From positions 62,001 to 126,000 of the forward strand of contig QANY01005060.1 in NCBI GenBank assembly GCA_003255025.1: 64,000 bases of DNA, written 5' to 3'. This document shows, piece after piece, positions 13,436 to 31,614 of this stretch (positions are counted from its first letter, which is position 1; each line of letters starts with the position of its first letter). This stretch comes from Datisca glomerata. Its lineage: Eukaryota; Streptophyta; Magnoliopsida; Cucurbitales; Datiscaceae. The position numbers were made by a program, and so were the translations under genes. The notes beneath the pieces are model-generated. The model was not told the origin of the DNA. It saw nothing but the letters and a program-made list of their open reading frames with translations, and ran no database searches.

Positions 13436-13588
13436 CTTGCTCCACTCGGATTCACCAACCATCTGGTCATGAGTCAGATTATCTTATTTCACCTGGATTC
13501 GCCAAACATCAAACCATGAGTCGGATAATTATCAACGCGCTTCACATAAAGTCACCTAACATCAAGACGTGAGTCAAAAAGTTAATAA
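13436..13588. repeat. 51-bp tandem repeat, three diverged copies
   Basis: Units begin near 13436, 13487 and 13538. Each has a form of CACTCGGATTCACCAACC, then ATGAGTC(A/G)GAT. The third copy is the most diverged. No coding role is seen. Confidence 0.65.
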
Positions 13589-13599
13589 CTTGCTTCTCC

Positions 13600-16200
13600 T
13601 TAATTGAGCTAGAGACTTATTCATAAAACTAAATCTGACTTTGAGACCAATATAATATTAGGCCTTCTCAACATAAAAAAATAGCTTATAATATGAGTCT
13701 TTCCCCAATTGTAAATTGACTTTATCAGTCCCTCTTAGAATCAAAGTGGGATGACTCAACACTTCATTATTTCTCTAGACTTTCCAGTGGAATGAGGGAA
13801 GTGGAATAGTGATGATGCGATTGAGATGTAAGGATCCAACTAATTTACAGGGGAAAGGTTTTGTTGTTTATTGTTGTTGTGAAAGGAAAAACATTGACAA
13901 AATTATTGATGTAAAAGAAACATGTTTCTTGTATGAAAATTGAAGGAAATTAGGCACCATGATAACAACTTGTTTTTGTCCCCCCGAGAAATAAAAGTTG
14001 TCGCTTCTGATTAAATGTGTCCACCCTTTGTTTAATTGGTTCTCATTCGACAAACAAAATATATATTTTAAAATTTTACTTCTCATCTTTGTCAACATAT
14101 AAGGATTGATAAGTTAGAAAAAAAGGAATAGTTCTAAAGAAAAAAAACTGTTTACTAATTAATTCTTTAGGTGAGCACATATGATAATTACCATGTAAAT
14201 CCATCAAAACATTTCCTCCATCACACAAATAACATCTACAGTGAAAGTACTGTCCATTGAAAACTTAGTTTATTGCTTGAAATGAAGACCAAGTCAAAAA
14301 TCGTAATAAAAGATTTAACTGTAAAAAATAGTTATGGAGACCCGAACCCATATTGTATATATAAGACATATAGTCGATTTTTATCACCGAACCAACACTG
14401 CTTGTTTGTTGATAATTGTAGTCTATATCCGAGAGATAAAATCAGGAAAAAAAATTACATTACTGTAGGAAGAGAAAAAAAGATAGAAGAATCATTTGAA
14501 AATGTTGGCTTTGTTTCTATAAAGAAAAAACAAATTCACAATAACGACTTGATTGGTCAAATCCTTAATGCACCCAAAATCCCTCGGAACCCACCTACGT
14601 ACAATTACTGATTAAAACTGTTGAAAAATAGACTTTTCTGTGACAACAAACGAAATTAAGTTAATTGCCAAGTTGAATTATTATATATAATTAATTTAAA
14701 TTTAGTAATCACTTGTGCTTATCATTTTAATTGTGCAAATTTTGGGTCGTATCTAACCCACTCAGTTATAATAATTAAATATGAAATTCATGCAAAATTC
14801 ATATAAATAAATATAATTAAACAAAATAGCCATAGTTAATGAGATAAATATATCTAAATTCTGATAGTCGTTTCATCCTGTTCAAATATGAATATACGGG
14901 GTATGAGAGATGATGGTTTGTCTTTTCATGATTGAGTATATTTTTAAGATATGTTTTACTGATGTTCGGTGATCATCTAGTCTTGCAAAATTATTATATG
15001 TAAGAAAAAGATAAATTTGAAGGAATAATAATAGAGATCATATTCATCCAAATGTTATATTTCAGCTACCTTGGTAGTGACACAGACAAGCTATTAATTG
15101 TTGTGGTCCTGGATTTGTTTTATGAAGTTATAATTGATATTTGTATATATTCACTCATTCATTGAACAATTATTTTCACATGTCTCAATTTATAAGTCTC
15201 CTTATGACTCAAATAATTTAAAGTAGAGAGAAAATTTACTTACCTTCAATTTCTTCCAAATATATACCATATATATAAATTCAAATATTTTCAAATTCTG
15301 AATTCTGAATGCAAATATTTTAAAAAATTTATGAATTCAAATAATTTATATATAAAAAAAATTTATAAAAAAGTGATTACATTAAAATAAATTTTATAAC
15401 TATGCCTTGATTTTAAAAATAAATTTAAAGGTTGGTGGCAGAAACATCCCCAACTTGGCAAATTGGGAGCATTAATATTCCAGGAAAAAACTTACTTTAA
15501 ATTGACTAATCTCCAAACACCCTCTTGTTTTCTTCAGTCTCAATTTATTATTTTAATTTTGTGTGGCAGACTATACAAGACTGAGTACGTATTTTTGTAA
15601 TCTAAATGGGGGCTTAGATTCTCTGATTTTATTGTCGGGAATTCAAAGTTGTTGGGCTCTTACATTATAATAATTCAGTAATTATATTTATTATTTAATT
15701 CAGTAATTCAAACATATATAAAACATGTATTTTTTGGTGATAATAACAATTATTTAGTTACACAATGTGTGTTCCAATGTGTTTACACAAATTTTTATTA
15801 ATCATATAAGACTCGTGTGTCATGTCCTAATAAGTCGTTAGATTCAACTAATATCAAAGGTCATTATGATGCTATAAAATTATTTATATTTAAGAGGATT
15901 TTAAATATATGACATTAGACATATAGTATTATGTATGTATCTTTTTCAATTATCAGTAGAACACTCATTCCCCTATTGAATTTCACTAACTACTTGCACC
16001 AACTAATTAGATTGATAATATGAGCTTGTTGGTATGTATAATCTAAACTGTAATATAATCTCTTAATAATTGATGTCTTGTTATTGATAATAAATAATTT
16101 AGATGAGACGATTGAATCAATTCAAATTGTATTTTAAGAAAATTGATGGAACTGATCATTTTCATTCGATTCAATTAAGTTAAACACTCATATTTCATCC
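13600..16200. other. AT-rich spacer, nothing recognised
   Basis: Contains one 112-codon open frame at 14273-14611 with low-complexity Lys/Ile/Asn-rich composition and no family resemblance. I see no other feature. Confidence 0.45.
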
Positions 16201-16338
16201 GTGATTGAAAATCATTCCTGATAATTTTTGTACTGAGAGAGGGAAAGGGGAGTGTGATTGGTTGGTTGCATAAGCTGATGAACATGGTGGCAGTCCGCAG
16301 ACTCAAAAAAGGAGTGAGCAGTCTGGTGCAGTTGCACC

Positions 16339-16532
16339 CACGTGAACGTCCCATTGCTCGCGCTCCCACGCAGATCCTCCGTATCCCAAACTGGACCCCA
16401 CTTCCCGGCCCTTTCTCTCTTCCCACAACAAAAAACTTACCCCACCACTTGTACTGTTTCATTTCCTCACACGTGTCCCACCTCATCCCTCACACGTGTC
16501 CCACCTCATCCCTCACACGTGATTCCCACGTG
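16339..16532 (+). promoter_or_regulatory. Five G-boxes, three on a 23-bp tandem repeat, upstream of CKX
   Basis: CACGTG occurs at 16339, 16470, 16493, 16516 and 16527. The copies at 16470, 16493 and 16516 lie exactly 23 bp apart on a tandem repeat (CTCACACGTGTCCCACCTCA). G-boxes bind bZIP and bHLH factors such as ABF and PIF proteins; with flanking GTC they also fit ABA-response elements. They lie 460-660 bp upstream of the CKX start codon, so control of that gene by light or abscisic acid is plausible, but this is inference. Confidence 0.75.
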
Positions 16533-16922
16533 TCCCATCGTTTCTGTCCTATAAATTCAAAACCTGCATCTTATATCCTAGACATATTACACAGTCACTC
16601 AACCCCCCCTGTCTCTTCAACATTCTAGTGTGAGAAACTCATTCTAGAGAGAATATCCCACTTTTCTTTTCTCTTTCTTTTCAGCTTCCGGACTATATAT
16701 ATATATAATCTGTTTTTTTGGGTGTCTGTGTGTGCATGTTGCGTACAAAATCTTTAAAGCGCAATCCCGGCTTACGTTAGCCCACCCACGACGCTGCTCT
16801 AAGATTTTGTTCTCTGTTTCTTTACATGCAAGTGCAAGTGCAAGTGCAACACCTCCACCTTCTATTCTCCGCCGCTGTGCGCACCTTCATTATCGTTCAC
16901 CACCTTCCATTCCTTTCCCCTC

Positions 16923-16930
16923 TATAAATA
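16923..16930 (+). promoter_or_regulatory. TATA box of the CKX gene
   Basis: TATAAATA sits in CTCTATAAATACCCCC, 65-72 bp upstream of the ATG at 16995. Initiation about 30 bp downstream would leave a short leader of some 40 nt with a GA-repeat just before the start codon. Other TATA-like sites at about 16550 and 16695 could give longer leaders. Confidence 0.6.
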
Positions 16931-16994
16931 CCCCCTTTCAGGATTATAAATCAAGAACCCATTAAAGAAAGAGAGAGAGAGAGAGGAGATCGAA

Positions 16995-22411
<5,417 letters not shown>

Positions 22412-23431
22412 TGTCTTCATGGAGATGATTTTTCAATTCTCATTATTGAAAAAAAAGAGAAAAAAAATTAGTTACACCCCCGCATACTGTAATATATGTT
22501 GTATATATGAAGGTGAGCAAAGAAGGAAATCTATTTTTTATGAATTTTACAAATTCGTGTAGAGGAAGGAAAATGACTTATGGGTTTAGTACGAATCAAG
22601 CCCATGGAAATGATATATGAGCTTAGACATCAACTATCATATCTCCCAACTAGGTCGGAATAAGACTCTAGACAAGCCCAAATGACAGATGACAATGTCC
22701 TAACACGGCTGAATGATGGCTGTTGTTAACAGAGATAAAGTCTTCTCATGTTAAGGACATAAGAGTCTAAGATTAATAATGAGCAACCAAAATCCCTATC
22801 CACGTACATGATAAGATTCTCAGCTTAATTGATAAGCTTTATGCCATGAGATAAGCACAAACATAATTAGATTTATAGATGGATAATCATTGTACAATAG
22901 GTAGAGTTCTATGAAGATTATAATTCTAAGACTCTATTAGTACTAGAGCCCTATTCATATTGAGGTATGCGTATTTCTTCTTTGCAACCTAAACTTTATA
23001 GCCTCTTCATATTCAATCATAAATTAATTTGATCGTCAAAGTTTAACTGACTAAATACAACACTAATGTCAAGTCAATACTATTTCAATACAACACTAGT
23101 AGATTCTATGCATCTACAATTTTATGAATTTATTTACTTATATCTTTAAAATTTGATTAAAATATTATTTTTAGACAATGTCACAATAAATACAATTTTA
23201 TGAATTCACTTACTTATATCTTGATTAAAATATTATTTTTTAGACAATGTAACATTAAGCAAGATGAAAATAGATCTCCTCTTGTTGGATTGGACGTGAC
23301 ATTAAATCATAACCGTCCGTGTTGTGATTGGATGGTTATGATCAATTCAACACAAACGCCGATGCGAACAATTATTATGCCACTTTTTTTATTTTGACTT
23401 TTTTAAATTAGATATGATCCGTCTATTTTTA
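22412..23431. other. CKX 3' flank and spacer
   Basis: Begins with the CKX 3' untranslated region. Only chance reading frames follow. Nothing else is recognised. Confidence 0.5.
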
Positions 23432-23603
23432 CATAAGATGGATTAGAAAAGATCATTAAAAATTTAGACAGTGGAAATGAGATATTTTTAAATAAGATGG
23501 ATTAGAAAAGATCATTGAAAATTCAGACAGTGAAAATGAGATATTTTTAAATAAGATGGATTAGAAAAGATCATTAAAAATTCAGACAGTGGAAATGAGA
23601 TAA
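23432..23603. repeat. 60-bp tandem repeat, three copies
   Basis: Units start at 23432, 23492 and 23551 with ATAAGATGGATTAGAAAAGA, followed by TCATT(A/G)AAAATT(C/T)AGACAGTG. The copies are nearly identical, so the array is young. Confidence 0.88.
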
Positions 23604-24095
23604 TAACGAGATAATAAGGTTGAAATTGAACACTTAAAAAAATGCAATCCATAGTAGTCTTCACAATTCACATACAACAATGTGCAGGGATAAGAAAAAA
23701 TCAAGATTGTCAAACCAATTAGCAGTCTTCACATTGTTTTTTCAGTACACTTCATTGTAACTAAACCTGTTTTTCTTAGGAGAGATAAACTCATCAGAAA
23801 AGGTAAAACTAATAGCACCCATCTGGTTAGCAGATCACTGGGTTAATGCGTATTATTCATCGACTAATCGCGTTCGATAAGAGTCTAAGTGCAGCATCTT
23901 AATTATCTGTCTCTAACTTGAACCAAATCAATTAGAATAAAGAGAGATTAACTCAAGCCACTTGAAGCATAAGTACCTTTTGCTTCCACCAACGGTAACC
24001 ATTGAATCTGAATGCAAATGGAAGAAGAGAAAAGAAGGAAGCTGATGAGCTGATTACCTGTTCAAACAAACAAGTTCGCTTAGTGGGACATCTTG
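23604..24095. other. Spacer, nothing recognised
   Basis: No supported gene, RNA or repeat. Confidence 0.45.
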
Positions 24096-24445
24096 GATGA
24101 GAATGGTTATCTAATGTCATTCCCTGTTTGTTTTATGGTTTTTCACATTTGGATTGAAGGGAATGTCATAATTTGGGATTTGAATACCACAAAAAATGAA
24201 AGCATCTAAAACCCACCAAAGATGGTGGGTTTGTAGCATTCCCTCACCATGGGAATGCTTATTTATTTTTATGCTTTAAAACTATTTGCAACTGAATTTA
24301 TTTTTAGATATAAAAAAATATTTTACTATTAAATATAAAAAAAGTACTCCAGCATGACTCAACATTAAATTTCTCCGTTCAACCAAACATGGTAATCTGT
24401 TTTGACATTCAATTCTCTTCCATCACATTCCTAGTAATTCAATTA
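24096..24445. mobile_element. Possible MITE with nested small hairpins
   Basis: Contains ACCCACCA-AAGA-TGGTGGGT near 24213-24232 and AGCATTCCC-TCACCA-TGGGAATGCT-like arms near 24234-24259, with GGGAATG/CATTCCC words toward both sides (near 24117, 24170 and, in reverse, 24402). Short noncoding elements with CATTCCC-type ends are common in plant spacers. Exact ends and target duplication were not established. Confidence 0.3.
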
Positions 24446-24583
24446 CTTAAAAATAATCTAGAATTATCAATTCCAACAATGGAAAAATCTCCCGTCCACA
24501 AAGTGAAAGATGAAAAAAAAGGAGCAGTATGTTATTACTATTTGGTTTAGCAGTAGACACAGGATTATGCTGAATTGCTCTCT

Positions 24584-27500
24584 TCAGTCTTCACCAGTTC
24601 GCTTTCCAAATTTCTTCAATGCAATGGAGTATACGGTTTTCCTACTTGCCGATGTGCTGCTAGCAACCAGTTTGACAGCCTGCATTAGTCATGTTAATAT
24701 GTTAATACAATATATTTCAACTTATTTATCCAAATTCACTAATTTCAACTCTAAGACTTTGCTTTGAGTATTATATTAAGGATCTGTTAATCTGTTAATG
24801 CGTAAGAATGGTTTTTATGTGCAACCTTACCAAGGATAAGCTATGCCCATTAGAGATCAAATCTTCCAGTTCCTTCTCAAGCTGAGACTCTGACGGCGTT
24901 TCAACCTCGGAATCTGGTTTTCCTTCAATCAATAGCGTAATTTCACCCCTTGGTTGATGAATAAAAAATGCTTCTTTTGCTTCCGCTAACGTACCCCGCC
25001 AAAACTGATAACGAATCATTATCTCTATTAGTATTAAAGGAATCACATATTCATGATAATAGTATGTTATTAAAATATTAAGGCATAAATCTATTAGTAA
25101 TACACAATAGCCTCAACAGTAAATTCCCTTGTAGACTCAAAATAATGTCTTCCCACCATGGCAGATGACAATAATTTAAAGACAAAGCAATCATTTATGC
25201 GGATGATATCAACCACGTCTAGTATGTAAAATAATCCAAAGATCCATTCTTAACAGCAGCATCTGGGTCCCAGGCGCTAGAATCAAATATTCTCATCGAA
25301 GGTTTAACTTTATCTACCTCAAAAGAAATCTAAAATAAAATTATTCAAGGGGTTTCGACTTTCGAGTGTAAAGATATAAGGAAATGACCATTTATTTTAA
25401 TAAGATTAGGAAATGAGGAAAATAAACATTTGATAATCACATTGCACAGAGAACATGTAATTTCTAATTTCATTTCTTTGCAGCTTTCTTTTCCTATGTC
25501 TTGATAATGTCTTAAAATACTTGGGTAAATTCCTTTAGACTTTACTACATTAGTTTAAATATGAATTGTATCAAGCGACCTGATAAGTAATCAAAAGACA
25601 TTATCAGACGAGATTTATTAGATCTATAAATATAGTGCTATTCAAAATCATAATCAGAGTCTTACTAATATAAAGATGTTAACATGAAGAAACTGTTTAC
25701 CTACCTCTTCATGTAATTTTGTCATTTCTCGAGCTATTACGCATCGTCTGCCAAAAAATAAATGAGAGAGAAGAAAATTCAAGTCAAAACGTATTTGGTA
25801 GATAATGTGATCCATCATTACATTACATGAATCATAAAATGACTCCAATAAAACAAAGACATGAACAAATTGGTCTCAAATTCATATTTCAACAATCTCC
25901 TCCCTCCTCATATTTTTTACCTATCTATCTTAATTTCTTTCTGAAATATTAATATCTAAGACATCACTCAGTTAACATGCACTAAATCTCATCACCAAAC
26001 TTACATGCTGGAATTGATGATATGGACATGAAGTATGGTGATCATTAATAGTTTAAATATGCAAATAAGCACCAATATGTCAATAAACTTTCATGGAAAA
26101 TCACATGAAAGGAGTAGTTTTACAGGAATTGGCAAATGTATATAAATATGAATTTCACCTTGATTGACCAAAAAGTGAAGAGGTTTCCTCAAGAAACTGA
26201 ATAAGTTTGTGTGGAGGAACATAAAAAATTTGAGTTGCGGCCTCATTTGCTGAAACCATCAGCCTCTCTCTTCTTGATCCAGCACGTCTGGGAACAAATC
26301 CAACTGCAAAGTTATACTGATTCAACTAGCAGAAGTCCTATCACTACTTCGAATAGAGCTTCAAAGAAGTATGCCACTATGTAACAGCATAAGCATCGGT
26401 AACATAGAAATTTTTACCAAATTTAAACTCATCAGTGCCCAACCCCGAAGCAGAAAGTGCAGCCACTAAAGCAGAGGGCCCAGGAATGGGAATAACAGGG
26501 ATATTCTCATCTACACATAACTTGACCTGCATCAATGTTGTGAAAATGCATAATTTTCATTATTAATTCTGAATCAGATTTATCTCAGAATCTATTACAC
26601 GACACTATCATCAACCACATTGAGAGACCTTACATCCAATCTCCTACAAGTTGGGAGTCTCATCCTGCGATTTTATGAAAGGCTGTTCATACAATCCCCC
26701 AGTTAACAAATAAATCAGGCAATCTGGTTGGTGGAGTGCAAACTTTTTACACTGGAAAAGACTAGTGCACTTAAATCCAAAGCACTAATTCATAGGCATT
26801 AAGTTTAGCAATCATTTAGGAGTAATTAAGGCCGATGGGGAAAATAAATTAAGTAAAAAAACCCTAAGCAAATTATCTACATATTAAATACCACAAAAGA
26901 CTACCATGTCAAATATTACAGCATCATGAGCTGACCTGTGATTAAGTCGAAGACATTTTCACTTAGTTGATGGTACTAAAACAAAATTAATGGCCTTTGA
27001 AACACAAGAAATGGATGATATAAGTACACCAGCAGAAATACATCTTACTCACCAACTCCGTACCAGGATCGCTAATGCCAGGCGTCCCAGCATCACTTAT
27101 TAAGGCGACTATTTCTCCCACTTTCAACCTCTTCAGCACTGTTTGTTCTCTTTGAGATTCATTGAATTTGTGATAACTAAGCTGAGCTAAAAAATTAGAT
27201 TAAAGCAGATGAACAATAACAAAACAACTATTATACAACTGAATTTGAGCTTTTATAAACTTACAAGGGGAGTTTTAATATTGTAATGTTGCAGCAACTT
27301 CCCTGAGTGTCTTGTGTCTTCTGAGAGAATCACATGAGCTGATCTTAAGACACGTAGAGCACTGCATTTTTTGAATTTTTATAACAATCAAGTTGCTTAC
27401 TAAAGAAAAATGCATACTACGATTCAAATAAAGCAAAAGTTCCTGAAAAATAAGGATGTGTATATCCTTCACGGACGATATAATGGGCTAACTGAATTCT

Positions 27501-28229
27501 AAAAGGGAAAATGATGGTTTCTGTTAATTAATAACGTGGGAACAAAGCAGTGCTTGAATTCACGTCTTGTCTATAGTTTCATCCATCACGATTGAGTACC
27601 GAAAGGTGATGTCTTCAAGATTTCCAATTGGTGTTCCAACTAGGTATAATCCAGGCTTAAGAGGACCCTGCAATCACAATAACATGAAATGAACAAGGCT
27701 GCATACCACAGTTAAATATGCACACTACAGTTAAAAATTACTGCGCTCTTAATCTCACTGTGAAGAATTTACATCATTTTTCCATTGTTTCGTTAGGAAC
27801 TAAAAGGATTTGCTACTGGTGGTCTGAGTTTTAACAAAAACAGAAATTCTTGTTTGGCACTAAATAGAAAAAGCAGTTAGTAAGTCTCATGGACTATTGA
27901 AGATGATTTACATAAATGCGTAGCTCGCGTTTGTTAAAATTTGAACTTATTACACTCGAACCAAACAGAGCAACAACCAGTAAAGAGAGAGGGATAAGGA
28001 TAAGTGACCTTACACGTTTTGAGGATTCTTCCTGGGGGATTGGGTCCGCAACATCCGGAGACATTTGGGACCTGGAACAGAATGTCAGGCTACGAGCTTT
28101 AGGGGAAAAGGAGAGTGAATAGAGTGATTTCAATGCCGTTTGAGTTCCTACGGAAGAAGGAGGTAAAGAACGCCATGATAGAGCTTCAGCGAGAGAAACC
28201 GCCACTGAAGGAAGACGTCGCGTTAGCAT
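24584..28229 (-). CDS. RsmI-type 16S rRNA 2'-O-methyltransferase, organellar (9 exons, 358 aa)
   Basis: SAM-dependent methylase of the tetrapyrrole-methylase fold; bacterial RsmI methylates the ribose of C1402 in 16S rRNA. Minus-strand exons: 28229-28014, 27667-27600, 27361-27265, 27181-27053, 26526-26418, 26303-26159, 25747-25705, 25004-24831, 24679-24584. All sites are GT-AG and all phases match (1077 nt). Residues 1-72, rich in Ser/Arg and poor in acid, look like a plastid or mitochondrial transit peptide. Core: LYLVGTPIGNLEDIT at about 79-93, SEDTRHS, ALISDAGTPGISDPG at about 153-167, IPGPSALVAALSASGL, RREREL-like RRERLM, FYVPPHK, CVIAREMTKLHEE, then RGEITLLIEG. The C-terminal tail continues AVKLVASSTSASRKTVY. 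No stops or shifts; very probably functional. The start at 28229 is the first ATG that gives a transit peptide; a later Met (about residue 56) is possible. Confidence 0.93.
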
Positions 28230-28500
28230 TGCCCCAGCTCAGTGACTATGATATGCTGGATAACACTAGCACTAGAAGCAGAGAGTCCAGGCTACAAGCT
28301 GAACACCATTGCAAGCAGACAGTCGAGCTTCGAAAATCCGTTGTTAACCAAGTAAAGACAAGTAATAAATCTCTGGAAATCCAACTCCGGGCTCACTTCC
28401 TCTCCAATAGTAGCTGATAAAGTTACCAAACCCTGCGTGAATTCTAAACGATGGTAAAAAACAAAAAGGTAATTATGACCTCTACATGAAATCCACCACT
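28230..28500. promoter_or_regulatory. Upstream region of the RsmI-type gene
   Basis: Less AT-rich stretch directly 5' of the minus-strand start codon, lacking a clear TATA box, as is common for housekeeping genes. Short open frames here on both strands have no family resemblance. Its outer limit merges with the left edge of the Mutator-like element. Confidence 0.4.
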
Positions 28501-28847
28501 TCATGTACTTCTCACCATTTCAAGGTACTCTTGCATTTTCTCTTACAGTTATCCTCTCTCGTTCAAAGTTGAAGTATCTCTCTCGTTCGAAGTTTTAGCA
28601 TCTCTTTTAACGTTCGTGTCCCACATCAAGGAGAAATGTATGTTTTTGTGTGTTTCTGTATTTTTTTTTAGGTTTTTAAAGTTTTCTTTCTTACTAGTTT
28701 TTGTAGGGTTTATATGGATTTCTCTATTTCTTCTCTAAATTTTTTTTTTCTGGGTTTCTTGGTAGTTTCTCTAAGTTTGTTTTCTAAGTTTCTAGTTCCC
28801 GTATTTTCTTCCCCACCTGTCATCTTCGAAGACATCGTGTAGTCCTC

Positions 28848-29335
28848 ATATAACTACGCCATTGGGTATCTGACAATAGTGTAGTCATCGTGTAGTGTAC
28901 AGGAGGGATACACGAGGACCGTGTAGTGTACATGAGGGATACACGAGGACCGTGTAGTGTACAAGAGGGATACACAAGGACCGTGTAGTCTTCCTGTACA
29001 CTACACGTTGGTCATATAGCCTATCGTGTAGTGTACATGAGGACTACATGATGTCTTCAAAGACGACAATGTAGTCATCTCGTACACTACCCGATATGGT
29101 ACACGACCAACATGTAGTGTATAGGACGGGTACATGATGACCATATAGTTCTCATGTCCACTACATGATGATTACACGTTGGTCGTGTACAATATCGTGT
29201 AGTGTACATGAGGACTACACAATCTTCGTGTACCCCTTTTGTACACTACATGATGGGTACACGAGCATTGTGTACCCATCGTGTACGTGTGGTGTACATG
29301 ATGCCTACACGAGTATTGTGTACACTTTAATTCTC
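28848..29335. repeat. CATCGTGTAG/CTACACGATG array 1, with 31-bp tandem core
   Basis: Dense degenerate copies of a palindromic word, GTGTAGTGTAC next to TACACGA. A precise core of three 31-bp units starts at 28890, 28921 and 28952, each reading GTGTAGTGTACA, GAGGGATACAC, then AGGACC. Both orientations of the motif are mixed. The array lies upstream of the DUF1985 reading frame. Confidence 0.9.
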
Positions 29336-30306
29336 TGATCTTATGTCTTCCTTGAATTTTCTGCAGGTTATTATGGCTTCATCATCAATTGTTATGGCTA
29401 CATCAATGAAACTGTGTACGTCCATGACGTGTTTTCAGCCACTGTCTGCCATCAGGTGCTGGCCAGAGAGGTCGAATATGTGGACGACACTCCTTCTAAG
29501 GAGGAAATCTTGTTTCTGGTCAATGAGGAGCCAATGTGCTTTTTAAAGAATGAATTATCGCTGATGACCGGACTGAAGTTCGGTGAAGTCTGGGATGACA
29601 AGAAGACTTGTGCCCAAATAGACTGCCTGATCTGTACTTTCCCAAAGGTAAGGGTATAAGCATGGCTGAGTTCGAGGAGAAATTCAAGAGCAGCACCTTT
29701 AAGGCAGATGTTGATGCTGTCAAGATGGATCTAGTTTATTTACTGGAGCATTTCTTTTTTGGGAAGGAGAGTCGAACCCATATCGAGAAGAAATGGTTGG
29801 TTTTGGTTGATGACTTTGAAGCCTTCAATCAATATCTGTGGGGAGAGCTCTCTTTCTCCAAAATAATTAAATCATTTGTTAGCTATGAAGAATACAAAGA
29901 CTGTCTTTTGGTAATCTAAATCAATTATTTGAAGGAAAATGAAATCCATGCCATTGAAATCAGAGTGGAACAACTCGATCCTAGTCATCTGAGAAGGCCT
30001 TCCTTTAAACAGAGGTTGCTCACACATTGTACACCCGAGAAATTTACGGATCTTGTTACAAATTTTGATGAGGGGAAGAGGAGAGCAGTTGTGGAGATGG
30101 GATTCAGAGGGTTATTGGATATTAAATGCCACAAGCTGAAGAGGAACTCCTTGCAGCAACTATTAGGTTGCTTTGATCTAGCCACATGCACGTTGAATGT
30201 CCATGGGTCGACATTCAAAGTCCCTGAAAATGATGTGACTTCTATACTGGGCCGTTGCAAAAATGATTTATTTTCTAAAATCAAGGGGAAGAGAAGGTTG
30301 GTCTAA

Positions 30307-31300
30307 AAGCTGTGTGGTAAGCATTTGAGAGTATTGCAAATTTGGTTGGTTATATTACCATCGATTATTTATTACTAATTCACATATATTTGTATCATGT
30401 AGATCGATACAACCGTGCAAGCCATTCCGGGCGACCGAGGGGTTTGAAAGGACCACGATCAAAAGCACGTTCACGAGGACGTGTGTGTGCAAATCTAGCT
30501 AAAGAGCAAGTCGTCGGGCTAGGTGCTTTAAGTGCACAAATGATCGCTCTTCAGGCGTAGTCTAGCTCCATGCGGGCGGCTCTTTAGGTAAATATTTCAC
30601 AATTAATGAAGGTGTAAAGAAAGATGATGGATGCCTAAGAGAATTTATGCACAACATTGGCGAGTCTTTTAGAATGGGACATTATGGTCATCGCGTAGGC
30701 TTCTTGTAGGCTGATGACTACGATCATCGTGTAGGCTTTTTGTAGGCTACAATATGACTTCACGATGACAGTGAAGTCATCAATTGTTCCTGTTTAGAAT
30801 CTGCAAAAAGAAAAAATTTCAAAGGAAAAAGTAAGTTCCCTTGGTCCCTTACATAAATAATATGTTAACGCAAATTATATTACTTACATGTAATTTATAT
30901 TAATTTATATCACTCGAATTTTTAGTTGGAAGTTTTTTCCTTGGTCCCTTTGAAGGAGGAAAAATAAACAAGCTACTGGAGGTGAGTAGATGCAAAAAAG
31001 GTATGTTCAAAATCATTCTACCCCTTTCAGATTCAAGTACACTAAACTCGTGTAGTCATCGTGTAGGCTACCCGATGGGTACACCGACCCCATGTAACCA
31101 TCGTATAGCCTACACGATCATTACACGAGGTCTGTGTACCAATCGTGAAGTCTACAGGATGGGTACATGGACGTCGTGTACTCATCCTCTATCTTTTTAT
31201 TCATAACTTGATGGTCACACTGACATCATAAACTCATCGTGTAGTGTACATGCTAATTACATTGACATCGTGTACTGATTCTTTAACTATTTTATCTGAT
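30307..31300. other. Intron-like part of the MULE with motif arrays 2 and 3
   Basis: Between recognisable coding parts. Motif copies cluster at about 30690-30780 (ATCGTGTAGGCTT) and 31040-31280 (CATCGTGTAG, CTACACGAT). A short Arg/Gly-rich open stretch at 30400-30560 (RPRGLKGPRSKARSRGR) could be an exon remnant of the same gene. Confidence 0.55.
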
Positions 31301-31614
31301 TTATATTACATATTTTTCAGTCGATGTCTTTGTTAGCCTTACCATGGGTGGATGAGGAAGTTGATGAGCAGAAGACAAAGAAGAGGAAGAGGCCCGATGA
31401 GGATGGCATTGTGAAGAGAGAGGAGAAGAGGCCCAATAGGGGGATTGAGCCAGGAACTGTTTGATTGGAATGGAATAAAAGATCAATTCAATGGACAAGA
31501 AGATTATGCCCATGCAATCAGACATTTCCTATGTCATTTCCTAAATCAAGATATTGATGAATCATCTGGAGGCATCACGACCGGATACTCAGTACTCATT
31601 CGATCATCGATCTG

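Noticed and set aside
14273..14611. A 112-codon open frame as a gene
   Set aside because: Lys/Ile/Asn-rich translation of AT-rich DNA with no recognisable family and no supporting splice or promoter context.
16254..16628. Open frames upstream of CKX as small proteins
   Set aside because: They are produced by the C-rich, stop-poor G-box region; the translation is a repeat-derived His/Pro/Ser stretch.
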